From NCBI GenBank assembly GCA_946538445.1, contig CAMNGO010000093.1:1-7875 (forward strand): a stretch of DNA of 7,875 bases, read 5' to 3'. This DNA comes from an uncultured Lachnospiraceae bacterium (lineage in GTDB: Bacteria > Bacillota > Clostridia > Lachnospirales > Lachnospiraceae). Each line of letters begins with the position of its first letter. Position 1 is the first letter of the stretch. A model generated the notes under the pieces. It was not told the origin of the DNA. It did no database searches and saw only the letters and a list, made by a program, of their open reading frames with translations. A program made the translations under genes and the position numbers. Positions 1 through 5,747 of this stretch are shown here, piece by piece.

Positions 1-103
1 TGATGATCCAAGAGCATGTTATTTCAAACAGGTGCGTTATGGTAAATTTATAAGAATGGCTTTGATCATGACTATGTTGGGGGTGAATGTAGATGAAGAT
101 TGA
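1..103 (+). CDS. pyrB: Aspartate carbamoyltransferase catalytic subunit, C-terminal end (partial)
   Basis: Reading from position 2 gives 33 codons ending at TGA 101-103. The peptide begins DDPRACYFKQVRYGKF and ends MLGVNVDED. The pattern of Asp-Pro-Arg, then an aromatic and Gln, then a hydrophobic helix of the type IRMALI is the usual C-terminal end of the PyrB catalytic chain, which condenses carbamoyl phosphate with aspartate in the first committed step of pyrimidine synthesis. The active-site regions lie upstream of the window and cannot be inspected. The call rests on this short tail plus the adjoining pyrI, whose start overlaps it by 11 bases in another frame; that pairing is standard for two-chain ATCase operons. 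Confidence 0.85.
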   Translation, partial: DDPRACYFKQVRYGKFIRMALIMTMLGVNVDED

Positions 104-515
104 CAGTATTAAAGACGGTATTGTGTTAGATCACATCAAGGCAGGAAAAAGTATGGATATCTACCGGTATCTGGGACTGGACCAGCTGGATTGCAGTGTT
201 GCCATCATCAAAAATGTACCGAGCAACAAGATGGGCAAGAAGGATATCCTGAAGATTGCCGATAATTTCGATATCAATCTGGATGTGTTGGGCTACGTGG
301 ATCCTGACATCACAGTCTGCTATATCAAAGACTATGAGATCGTGGAGAAAAGACATGTGGAGCTGCCGGAGAAGATAGTGAATATCATCCGCTGCAAGAA
401 CCCCAGATGTATTACTTCTGAAGAAAGAGATATCGATCACATTTTCAAACTGACGGACCGTGAGAACCGGATCTATCGCTGCGTTTATTGTGAATCGAAG
501 AAAAGTAACCATTAA
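93..515 (+). CDS. pyrI: Aspartate carbamoyltransferase regulatory subunit PyrI
   Basis: A 140-residue protein, slightly shorter than the roughly 150-residue enterobacterial chain, mainly because the N-terminus is reduced. The N-terminal allosteric (nucleotide-binding) domain is recognisable from VLDHIKAG at residues 11-18 and the NVPSNKMGKKDILKI stretch at 41-55. The C-terminal zinc domain has four cysteines at 101, 106, 130 and 133 (CKNPRC then CVYC), which in this family bind Zn and hold the regulatory chain against PyrB. It is expected to make the enzyme responsive to CTP/ATP; that is family knowledge, not visible here. The ATG at 93 overlaps the pyrB stop. It follows a GGTGA ribosome site at 82-86 with a 6-base gap, so translation is probably coupled to pyrB and keeps the two chains in proportion. 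No further pyr gene follows in the window. Confidence 0.95.
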   Translation: MKIDSIKDGIVLDHIKAGKSMDIYRYLGLDQLDCSVAIIKNVPSNKMGKKDILKIADNFDINLDVLGYVDPDITVCYIKDYEIVEKRHVELPEKIVNIIRCKNPRCITSEERDIDHIFKLTDRENRIYRCVYCESKKSNH

Positions 516-531
516 TAGCTGATAAATAGGC

Positions 532-550
532 AGGAGACGGCATGTCTTAA
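532..550 (+). other. Ribosome site followed by a two-codon mini-ORF (ATG TCT TAA)
   Basis: An AGGAG at 532-536 sits 5 bases before ATG 542-544, which is followed by one codon and TAA 548-550. It lies 26 bases after the pyrI stop, where a next operon gene would normally begin. It may be chance, a leader mini-ORF, or the remnant start of a lost pyr gene. No longer reading frame with recognisable protein similarity follows before rel. Confidence 0.25.
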
Positions 551-561
551 GGGGAACGCTC

Positions 562-590
562 TTGCGTATTATCTGATTTTGGTGTAAAAT
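562..590 (+). promoter_or_regulatory. Candidate sigma-A promoter for the rel operon
   Basis: TTGCGT at 562-567 and TAAAAT at 585-590 are separated by 17 bases. The -10 matches consensus at 5 of 6 positions and the -35 at only 3 of 6, with no proper TGn extension. Transcription would start near 597, giving a leader of about 120 bases before the rel ATG that contains the inverted repeats listed separately. It is the best-spaced pair I see in the pyrI-rel gap, but the weak -35 keeps confidence low. Confidence 0.35.
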
Positions 591-610
591 CTTTATTAAA
601 TTTGCTTGAT

Positions 611-663
611 TAATTCAGAACCTGTCCCGGGGACGATTCCGAAGGTGACAAGGTTCTGAATTA
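611..663 (+). repeat. Long inverted repeat in the pyrI-rel gap
   Basis: TAATTCAGAACCT at 611-623 is the exact reverse complement of AGGTTCTGAATTA at 651-663. Pairing continues for three more base pairs (GTC 624-626 with GAC 647-649) across a single bulged A at 650, giving a 16-bp stem with a roughly 20-base loop. The loop holds a small GTCC/GGAC hairpin of its own. The tract after the stem (TTTG) is weak, so this is not a convincing terminator by itself. The GGGGAC and GGTGACA words resemble REP-type palindromes that I recall from clostridial genomes. Confidence 0.7.
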
Positions 664-665
664 TT

Positions 666-690
666 TGTCTCGCAGGCGGGACATTTTATT
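666..690 (+). terminator. Terminator-like hairpin in the rel leader
   Basis: Bases 666-672 (TGTCTCG) pair with 677-683 (CGGGACA), including one T-G wobble, around a CAGG loop. TTTTATT follows at 684-690. Stem and T-rich tail have the shape of a weak intrinsic terminator or pause site. It lies only 27 bases before the rel start and downstream of the candidate promoter, so it would either end pyrBI read-through or act as an attenuator for rel. The right arm can instead pair perfectly with TGTCCCG at 623-629. Confidence 0.4.
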
Positions 691-706
691 AGAAACATGG
701 AAGTGT

Positions 707-712
707 GGTGAT
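707..712 (+). promoter_or_regulatory. Ribosome binding site that decides the rel start
   Basis: GGTGAT at 707-712 matches the downstream half of the full AAGGAGGTGATC complement to the 16S rRNA tail and lies 4 bases before ATG 717, which is good spacing for that register. The alternative upstream GTG codons at 705 and 708 overlap this site and have only GGAAG at 699-703, too close for efficient use. This favours ATG 717. Confidence 0.55.
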
Positions 713-716
713 TGGA

Positions 717-2993
717 ATGGATGAGGTAATTACCAGAAAAAAACGAACAGAGAAAGAAATCAGTAAGCCGGAAGATTTTACGGATGTGGAGGTTCTACAT
801 CAAAGACTGTTTGATACCATTCGTGAATACCATCCTTCCACGGATTTTACCATGATTGAAAGGGCGTATCAGCTGGCCAGGGAAGCTCATAAAGACCAGA
901 AGAGAAAGTCCGGAGAGCCCTATCTGATCCACCCGGTCTGCGTGGCCATCATCCTTGCGGAACTGGAGCTGGATAAGGAGACCATCATCGCGGGTCTGCT
1001 CCACGATGTGGTGGAGGATACACCGATTACTCTCAAAGATATCTCTGAACAGTTTAACGATGAGGTTGCCCTTCTGATTGATGGCGTCACCAAACTGGGT
1101 CAGTTATCCTACTCTGAAGATAAGATGGATATCCAGGCGGAAAATCTGCGCAAGATGTTCCTGGCTATGGCTAAAGATATCCGTGTAATTATCATCAAGC
1201 TGGCGGACCGGCTTCACAACATGCGGACCCTACAGTACATGAAGCCCGAGAAACAGAAGGAGAAGGCCAGGGAGACTATGGATATCTATGCTCCCATCGC
1301 GGACAGGCTGGGTATCTCCAAGATCAAGGTGGAACTGGATGATCTGGGATTAAAGTTCCTTAGACCGGAAGTATATGATGATATAGATCAGAAGCTTACT
1401 CAGGATAAGGAGCAGCGCCAGGCATTTATCCAATCCATCATCCGGGAGGTCGGAGACCACATCGAGAAGGCCGGAATCAAAGCCGAACTCTCAGGCCGTG
1501 TGAAGCATTTTTTCAGTATTTACAAAAAGATGCTGAACCAGAATAAGACCATCGATGAAATCTATGATATCTTTGCCATCCGGATCATGGTGGACAGCGT
1601 CAAGGACTGTTATGCAGCCCTGGGAGTAATCCATGAGCTATATACACCAATCCCGGGGCGCTTCAAAGATTACATCGCCATGCCTAAGGAGAACATGTAT
1701 CAGTCCCTGCATACTACACTGATCGGTTCCCGGGGTATTCCTTTTGAGATTCAGATCCGCACCTTTGAGATGCACCGCACCGCTGAATACGGTATCGCTG
1801 CCCATTGGAAATACAAAGAAGGCGGCGGAGATATCAATAAAGAAGAAGAAAAATTATCCTGGTTGAGACAGATTCTCGAGTGGCAGCAGGACATGTCTGA
1901 CAACAGAGAATTCCTCGACCTGATCAAGACGGACCTGAACCTTTTTACGGAGAAAGTCTACTGCTTTACCCCCCAGGGGGATGTGAAAACCCTGCCTATG
2001 GGTTCCACAACGGTAGATTTTGCCTATCTTATCCACAGCGCTGTTGGCAATAAGATGGTAGGAGCAAGAGTGAACGGGGTCCAGGTACCCATTGAATACC
2101 GGCTCCAGACCGGTGACAGGGTGGAGATCATCACCTCCCAGAATTCCAAGGGACCAAGCCGTGACTGGCTGTCCTTCGTGCAGAGTTCTCAGGCTAAGAA
2201 CAAGATCAACCAATGGTTTAAAAATGAATATAAAGAAGAAAATATAACCCGGGGTCGTGACCTGATGGAGAAATATGCCAAATCAAAAGGGCTGAATCTC
2301 CCATTATACATGAAACCGGAATACCAGAACAGCTGCATCAGAAAATATGGTTTAAAGACCTGGGATGCCGTTCTGGCCGCCATAGGCCACGGCGGATTAA
2401 AAGAAGGGCAGGTAGTGAACAAGCTGGTGGAGGAATACCAGAAAGATCATCAGGCCTCCAAAACCGATGAGGATATCATTGATGAAATCGGAAACCAGCA
2501 GTTTACTCATAAGCATTCTAAGAATTCGGCTCACTCCGGAATTACGGTGAAAGGGGTCGACGACGTCTCAGTACGTTTCTCGAAATGCTGCAGTCCGGTA
2601 CCCGGAGATGAGATCATCGGGTTTATCACACGAGGGAGAGGAATCTCCATCCACAGGACAGACTGCTCCAATGTCCTCAGCATGCCTCAGGGTGAGAGGT
2701 CACGCCTGATTGAAGCGGAATGGGCTCCCGATGCCATCAAGATGAACGGGGAGCGCTATCTGACAGAACTCTGTCTCTACGTCCATAACAGGAGGGGTAT
2801 CCTTCTGGATATCACGAAGATATTTATGGAGATGAAGCTGGATATCAATTCACTGGGGACCAGGGTTTCCAAACAGGGGCTGGCAAGCATCTATCTGTCA
2901 TTTGAGACTTCAGGCAGAGAGGAACTTGACACGATTATGAACAAGCTTCACAGTATCGAAGGGATCGTAGATATAGAGAGAACATCGGGCTGA
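717..2993 (+). CDS. relA: Bifunctional (p)ppGpp synthetase/hydrolase (Rel/RSH)
   Basis: A 758-residue full-length long RSH enzyme, which makes and breaks the alarmone (p)ppGpp. The N-terminal hydrolase HD domain (about 35-200) keeps its key residues: RKSGEPY at 63-69, H72, the H96-D97 pair in LLHDVVEDT, and D164/N168 in LADRLHNM. The synthetase domain (about 230-370) has GRVKHFFSIYKKM, D284, the RFKD motif at 315-318 and E344 in FEIQIRT. RFKD (RXKD) marks the Gram-positive bifunctional type, not the synthesis-only EXDD type. A TGS domain lies at about 412-474, a Cys-rich ZFD/RIS domain (C624, C625, H646, C650) follows, and a C-terminal ACT domain runs from about 684 to 754. These regulatory domains couple the enzyme to stalled ribosomes. 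The frame is open back to GTG 705 (four residues longer), but the GGTGAT site favours ATG 717. It heads the run leading to aspS. No catalytic residue appears lost. Confidence 0.97.
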   Translation: MDEVITRKKRTEKEISKPEDFTDVEVLHQRLFDTIREYHPSTDFTMIERAYQLAREAHKDQKRKSGEPYLIHPVCVAIILAELELDKETIIAGLLHDVVEDTPITLKDISEQFNDEVALLIDGVTKLGQLSYSEDKMDIQAENLRKMFLAMAKDIRVIIIKLADRLHNMRTLQYMKPEKQKEKARETMDIYAPIADRLGISKIKVELDDLGLKFLRPEVYDDIDQKLTQDKEQRQAFIQSIIREVGDHIEKAGIKAELSGRVKHFFSIYKKMLNQNKTIDEIYDIFAIRIMVDSVKDCYAALGVIHELYTPIPGRFKDYIAMPKENMYQSLHTTLIGSRGIPFEIQIRTFEMHRTAEYGIAAHWKYKEGGGDINKEEEKLSWLRQILEWQQDMSDNREFLDLIKTDLNLFTEKVYCFTPQGDVKTLPMGSTTVDFAYLIHSAVGNKMVGARVNGVQVPIEYRLQTGDRVEIITSQNSKGPSRDWLSFVQSSQAKNKINQWFKNEYKEENITRGRDLMEKYAKSKGLNLPLYMKPEYQNSCIRKYGLKTWDAVLAAIGHGGLKEGQVVNKLVEEYQKDHQASKTDEDIIDEIGNQQFTHKHSKNSAHSGITVKGVDDVSVRFSKCCSPVPGDEIIGFITRGRGISIHRTDCSNVLSMPQGERSRLIEAEWAPDAIKMNGERYLTELCLYVHNRRGILLDITKIFMEMKLDINSLGTRVSKQGLASIYLSFETSGREELDTIMNKLHSIEGIVDIERTSG

Positions 2994-3012
2994 TGTTCGG
3001 AAAGGAAAAAAT

Positions 3013-3663
3013 ATGTCTGAATTACAGGTTTTATGTGCCCAGCTGGGACCGATCGCAACCAATACCTACATCCTGGTGGATGAGGATACCAAGGATGCAA
3101 TGATCATTGATCCGGCCGGAAATGCGGATCTGCTGATCCAGTATCTGGAAGATAACGGGCTTACACTGGATGGAGTTATGCTGACACACGGACACCACGA
3201 TCATATCGGCGGTCTTGCCGGCCTGCGGGAGAAGTATGATCCATGGAAATTACATGTGTTTGCCGCAAAACCGGAACAGGAAGTCCTCATGGTGAAACAA
3301 TATAACATCAGTACAGACTTTGGGGAGGGCTACACCACCCATGCCAATATGATGCTCAATGACAAACAGATCTTTGAAGTTACAAAAGGAATGCATAAAT
3401 GTCAGTGCTTATACACTCCGGGACATACCTTGGGAAGCTGTTGCTATTATTTTAAGGATCAGGGCATTCTGTTCAGCGGAGATACTCTTTTCCAGGGCAG
3501 TGTAGGAAGAAGCGACCTGCCCACCGGAGATTGGGATCAGCTGATGAATTCAGTGAATAATATCCTGATGAAACTTCCCGATGAGACGACTGTCTTTCCA
3601 GGACATGGCCCGGCAACAACCATCGGCCAGGAAAGAAAGACCAATCCTTATGTAAGAAGATAA
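3013..3663 (+). CDS. Metallo-beta-lactamase-fold hydrolase, glyoxalase II-like
   Basis: A 216-residue single-domain protein of the usual length for the short glyoxalase-II-like (YcbL/YqgX-type) hydrolases. It carries the dinuclear metal site of the fold: the HGHHDH motif at residues 59-64, H137 in TPGHT, D157 in FSGDTLF and H198 in FPGHGP. The GRSDLPTGD segment (165-173) and the C-terminal TTIGQERKTNPYVR are also typical of this subfamily. These enzymes hydrolyse thioesters such as hydroxyacyl-thiols, but the true substrate here is unknown and glutathione may be absent in this kind of organism. No signal peptide or membrane segment is seen, so it should be cytoplasmic. It starts 19 bases after the rel stop with AAAGGA at 3001-3006, and its stop nearly touches the hemZ start, consistent with one operon. 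Confidence 0.93.
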   Translation: MSELQVLCAQLGPIATNTYILVDEDTKDAMIIDPAGNADLLIQYLEDNGLTLDGVMLTHGHHDHIGGLAGLREKYDPWKLHVFAAKPEQEVLMVKQYNISTDFGEGYTTHANMMLNDKQIFEVTKGMHKCQCLYTPGHTLGSCCYYFKDQGILFSGDTLFQGSVGRSDLPTGDWDQLMNSVNNILMKLPDETTVFPGHGPATTIGQERKTNPYVRR

Positions 3664-3664
3664 G

Positions 3665-5143
3665 ATGATCTATTTATTACAAAACAGCAGAGAATACGAT
3701 TATGATGTAAGGGCAATTGCCCTTACATTTTTCGAGCGCTCAAAAATAAAAGAGATAACCGAACAACAGTGGTACGAGACCATGAAGGAGACTCTTCCGG
3801 AACCTTCGGATCTGCTTCTGCATATTTCCTATTCGGATAAACATATCGACGGTGAGGTGCGCTCCCGGGAGGGTAAAAGCACAAAAAGCAGTGTGGACTG
3901 CGATTATCTGGATCATGAACATTGCCGCAATGACGTATCCAGATTCCTTTACCGGCTGTTTTCCGAGTACACAGGGAAAGTACTGCCCTGGGGGATGCTT
4001 ACCGGAATCCGGCCCACCAAGATCATGATGAGCTGGCTGGAGGAGGAGAAGGATCCGGATGTTCTGGAAAAACGTTTTGTAGATACCTATCTGACAGACA
4101 TTCAGAAGGCATCTCTCTGCCGCCGGGTTGCAGAGAAAGAGAGAGCAATCATGGCTGATTATCCTTATGAGAAGGAATACAGCCTCTACATTGGAATCCC
4201 TTTCTGTCCTACAACCTGTCTGTATTGTTCCTTCACTTCATTTCCTGTGTCCAGATTCCGGGACCGCATGGATGCATATCTGGAGGCCCTTTATAAAGAG
4301 CTGGCATATGTGGCGGAAGCATATAGAGAAAAACCCCTCACCTCCATCTACGTGGGAGGGGGCACTCCCACCGCACTGGATGAGAGGTCTCTGTATAGTC
4401 TGATGGATAAGGTTCACCAGTTGTTCCCTGTGGAGTCTGTACGTGAATTCACAGTGGAAGCAGGGAGACCGGACAGTATCACAGAAGAAAAATTCCGGAT
4501 ACTGAAAGAAGCAGGCGTGGGAAGGGTAAGCATTAATCCCCAGACCATGCATCAGGAGACTCTGGATCTCATCGGCAGAAATCACACGGTAGAGCAGACC
4601 AGAGAAGCCTTTGCCCTGGCTCGAAAAACAGGATTCGATGTGATCAATATGGACATAATCACCGGGCTGCCCGGTGAGGATATCAGTCATATCCGCAGTA
4701 CTCTTAAGGAAATCTTCGACATGAAGCCGGACAATCTCACGGTGCATTCTCTGGCAATCAAGCGCGCTGCCAATCTCAATATTGAGATGGAGAAGTATCA
4801 TTCTCTGGTAAAAGGGACAACCAATGAGATGCTGCGCCTGGTGGACCGGGTCTGCACGGATATGGGAATGGAACCTTATTATATGTACCGGCAGAAGAAT
4901 ATCCCTGGGAACTTTGAAAACATCGGATACAGTGTCCCGGGGAAAGAAGGACTTTATAATATTCTGATCATGGAAGAGAAGCAGGATATCATCGCTTGCG
5001 GGGCAGGCGCTTCCACGAAGTACGTCTTTCCTGCAGAGAACAGAATAGAACGAACCGAAAATGTTAAGAATATCGATCATTATATTCAAAGAATTGAGGA
5101 GATGATCCAAAGGAAAGCTTTTGGTGATAAAATATGGCAATAA
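3665..5143 (+). CDS. hemZ: Radical-SAM coproporphyrinogen dehydrogenase-like protein HemZ
   Basis: A 492-residue HemN-superfamily protein with the HemZ layout. An N-terminal region of about 165 residues includes LPWGMLTGIRPTKI at 108-120. The radical-SAM core then starts with C181, C185 and C188 (CPTTCLYC), which bind the 4Fe-4S cluster, followed by the SAM-binding GGGTP at 231-235. The late segment YMYRQKNIPGNFENIGY (406-422) and GAGAST (446-451) are characteristic of HemZ. The name implies oxygen-independent oxidation of coproporphyrinogen III, but activity is not assured: relatives include haem chaperones, and many gut Clostridia lack a full haem pathway. The ATG lies 1 base after the preceding stop with a poor ribosome site, suggesting translational coupling. 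Codons 14-22 contain a perfect palindrome followed by a T run (see 3705-3732). The 3' end overlaps the next gene by 10 bases. Confidence 0.92.
   Translation: MIYLLQNSREYDYDVRAIALTFFERSKIKEITEQQWYETMKETLPEPSDLLLHISYSDKHIDGEVRSREGKSTKSSVDCDYLDHEHCRNDVSRFLYRLFSEYTGKVLPWGMLTGIRPTKIMMSWLEEEKDPDVLEKRFVDTYLTDIQKASLCRRVAEKERAIMADYPYEKEYSLYIGIPFCPTTCLYCSFTSFPVSRFRDRMDAYLEALYKELAYVAEAYREKPLTSIYVGGGTPTALDERSLYSLMDKVHQLFPVESVREFTVEAGRPDSITEEKFRILKEAGVGRVSINPQTMHQETLDLIGRNHTVEQTREAFALARKTGFDVINMDIITGLPGEDISHIRSTLKEIFDMKPDNLTVHSLAIKRAANLNIEMEKYHSLVKGTTNEMLRLVDRVCTDMGMEPYYMYRQKNIPGNFENIGYSVPGKEGLYNILIMEEKQDIIACGAGASTKYVFPAENRIERTENVKNIDHYIQRIEEMIQRKAFGDKIWQ
3705..3732 (+). terminator. Perfect 24-bp palindrome plus T5 inside the 5' end of hemZ
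   Basis: Bases 3705-3716 (ATGTAAGGGCAA) are the exact reverse complement of 3717-3728 (TTGCCCTTACAT). As RNA this gives a 10-bp stem with an AATT loop, and the T run 3728-3732 follows directly. The form is that of a rho-independent terminator on the + strand; no equivalent T run follows on the other strand. It lies within the coding sequence, 41-64 bases into hemZ. A translating ribosome would mask it, so it could cause termination only when hemZ is not translated. A dimeric repressor site is an alternative reading. The geometry is certain; the function is inferred. Confidence 0.45.
5123..5128 (+). promoter_or_regulatory. Ribosome binding site for the HD-GYP gene inside hemZ
   Basis: GGTGAT at 5123-5128 precedes ATG 5134 by 5 bases. 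It lies within the last codons of hemZ, so the HD-GYP gene is probably translated by ribosomes finishing hemZ or re-initiating there. The same GGTGAT form serves rel. Confidence 0.5.
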
Positions 5144-5727
5144 ATTATGGAATTCATGACACGGAGACTCCCATACAGGATTCATTGGGCGAAGCTATCA
5201 CACATGGTATGGTTGTGAGTAACCTTGCCTACCTGGTGGGCAAGGAGATGCAGTTGTCTGAAGAAGAATGCCACAAGCTGGCTGTGGCCGGTATGGTGCA
5301 TGACATAGGGAAACTTCGTCTTCGGTCTTATGTATATGAAGAAAAAGGGGCGCAGATGGGCATCGACGAGATTCGCTACATCCGTCTGCATCCGGCGCTG
5401 GGATACGCAATCCTCAAAGAGCAAGGCTATGAGGATTATGTGCTTGATGCTGTCCTTTATCATCATGAAAACTGGGACGGAACAGGGTATCCCAACAATC
5501 TGAAAGAAGAGAACATCCCCCTGGCGGCCAGGATATTAAGGGTGTGTGATGCTTTCGGGGCTTTGATCGCAAACAGGCCTTACCGTGAGGCTTTTGACAT
5601 TGAGACAGCATTTTCAATCATGATTGAAGAAGTGAAGTATTTCGATATGCATGTTTTTCTGACTTTCCAGAAAGTCAGTCAGTCAAAGGAAATCGAGAAA
5701 ATGCTGAGAGATATGGGGATAGATTAA
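5134..5727 (+). CDS. Stand-alone HD-GYP domain protein, probable cyclic-dinucleotide phosphodiesterase
   Basis: A 197-residue protein made almost entirely of one HD-GYP domain, with no receiver, PAS or membrane part. Motifs in order are GEAITHG (E20, H24), MVHDIGK (H56, D57, K60), LHP (H86), HHENWDGTGYP at 110-120 and VCDAFGALIANRPYR at 137-151 (D139). These match the eight metal ligands described for trinuclear HD-GYP enzymes, and the GYP triplet is intact. The family hydrolyses cyclic di-GMP, or in some members 3',3'-cGAMP. Activity is therefore likely, but the substrate is inferred. A non-enzymatic HDOD-type role is less likely because the ligands are complete. The start overlaps the hemZ end by 10 bases and is preceded by GGTGAT. 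Its place between hemZ and aspS is where I recall hisS in related Clostridia. Automatic annotation may show only 'HD domain protein'. Confidence 0.88.
   Translation: MAINYGIHDTETPIQDSLGEAITHGMVVSNLAYLVGKEMQLSEEECHKLAVAGMVHDIGKLRLRSYVYEEKGAQMGIDEIRYIRLHPALGYAILKEQGYEDYVLDAVLYHHENWDGTGYPNNLKEENIPLAARILRVCDAFGALIANRPYREAFDIETAFSIMIEEVKYFDMHVFLTFQKVSQSKEIEKMLRDMGID
5659..5678 (+). repeat. 9-bp inverted repeat near the end of the HD-GYP gene
   Basis: CTGACTTTC (5659-5667) and GAAAGTCAG (5670-5678) are exact inverted copies separated by CA. The right arm runs into three tandem AGTC units at 5673-5684. No T run follows on either strand, so it is not a normal terminator. It could form an mRNA hairpin about 70 bases before the aspS start, or be chance within the codons for FLTFQKVSQS. 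Confidence 0.6.
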
Positions 5728-5747
5728 ATCAGAGGAGGAATAGTATT

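Noticed and set aside
126..512. 128-codon open frame on the - strand
   Set aside because: It is an exact shadow of pyrI, whose zinc-binding cysteines and family motifs are clear on the + strand.
705..716. Four-residue longer rel start at GTG 705
   Set aside because: The GTG codons overlap the GGTGAT ribosome site and have no well-spaced site of their own; ATG 717 fits better, though the difference cannot be proved from sequence.
1969..1980. C-run/G-run hairpin (six C, A, five G) in rel
   Set aside because: The loop would be too small for a full stem, no T run follows, and it encodes the conserved FTPQGD of the TGS domain.
3862..3871. CTCCCGGGAG palindrome in hemZ
   Set aside because: At 10 bp it is within chance expectation for coding DNA, and it has no neighbouring regulatory features.
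4238..5185. 315-codon open frame on the - strand
   Set aside because: It lies wholly antisense to hemZ and the start of the HD-GYP gene, has no recognisable domain, and its residue make-up is that of a complementary-frame shadow.
5728..5747. T-box or other riboswitch upstream of aspS
   Set aside because: Only 20 bases separate the genes and these contain the ribosome site; there is no room for such a leader.
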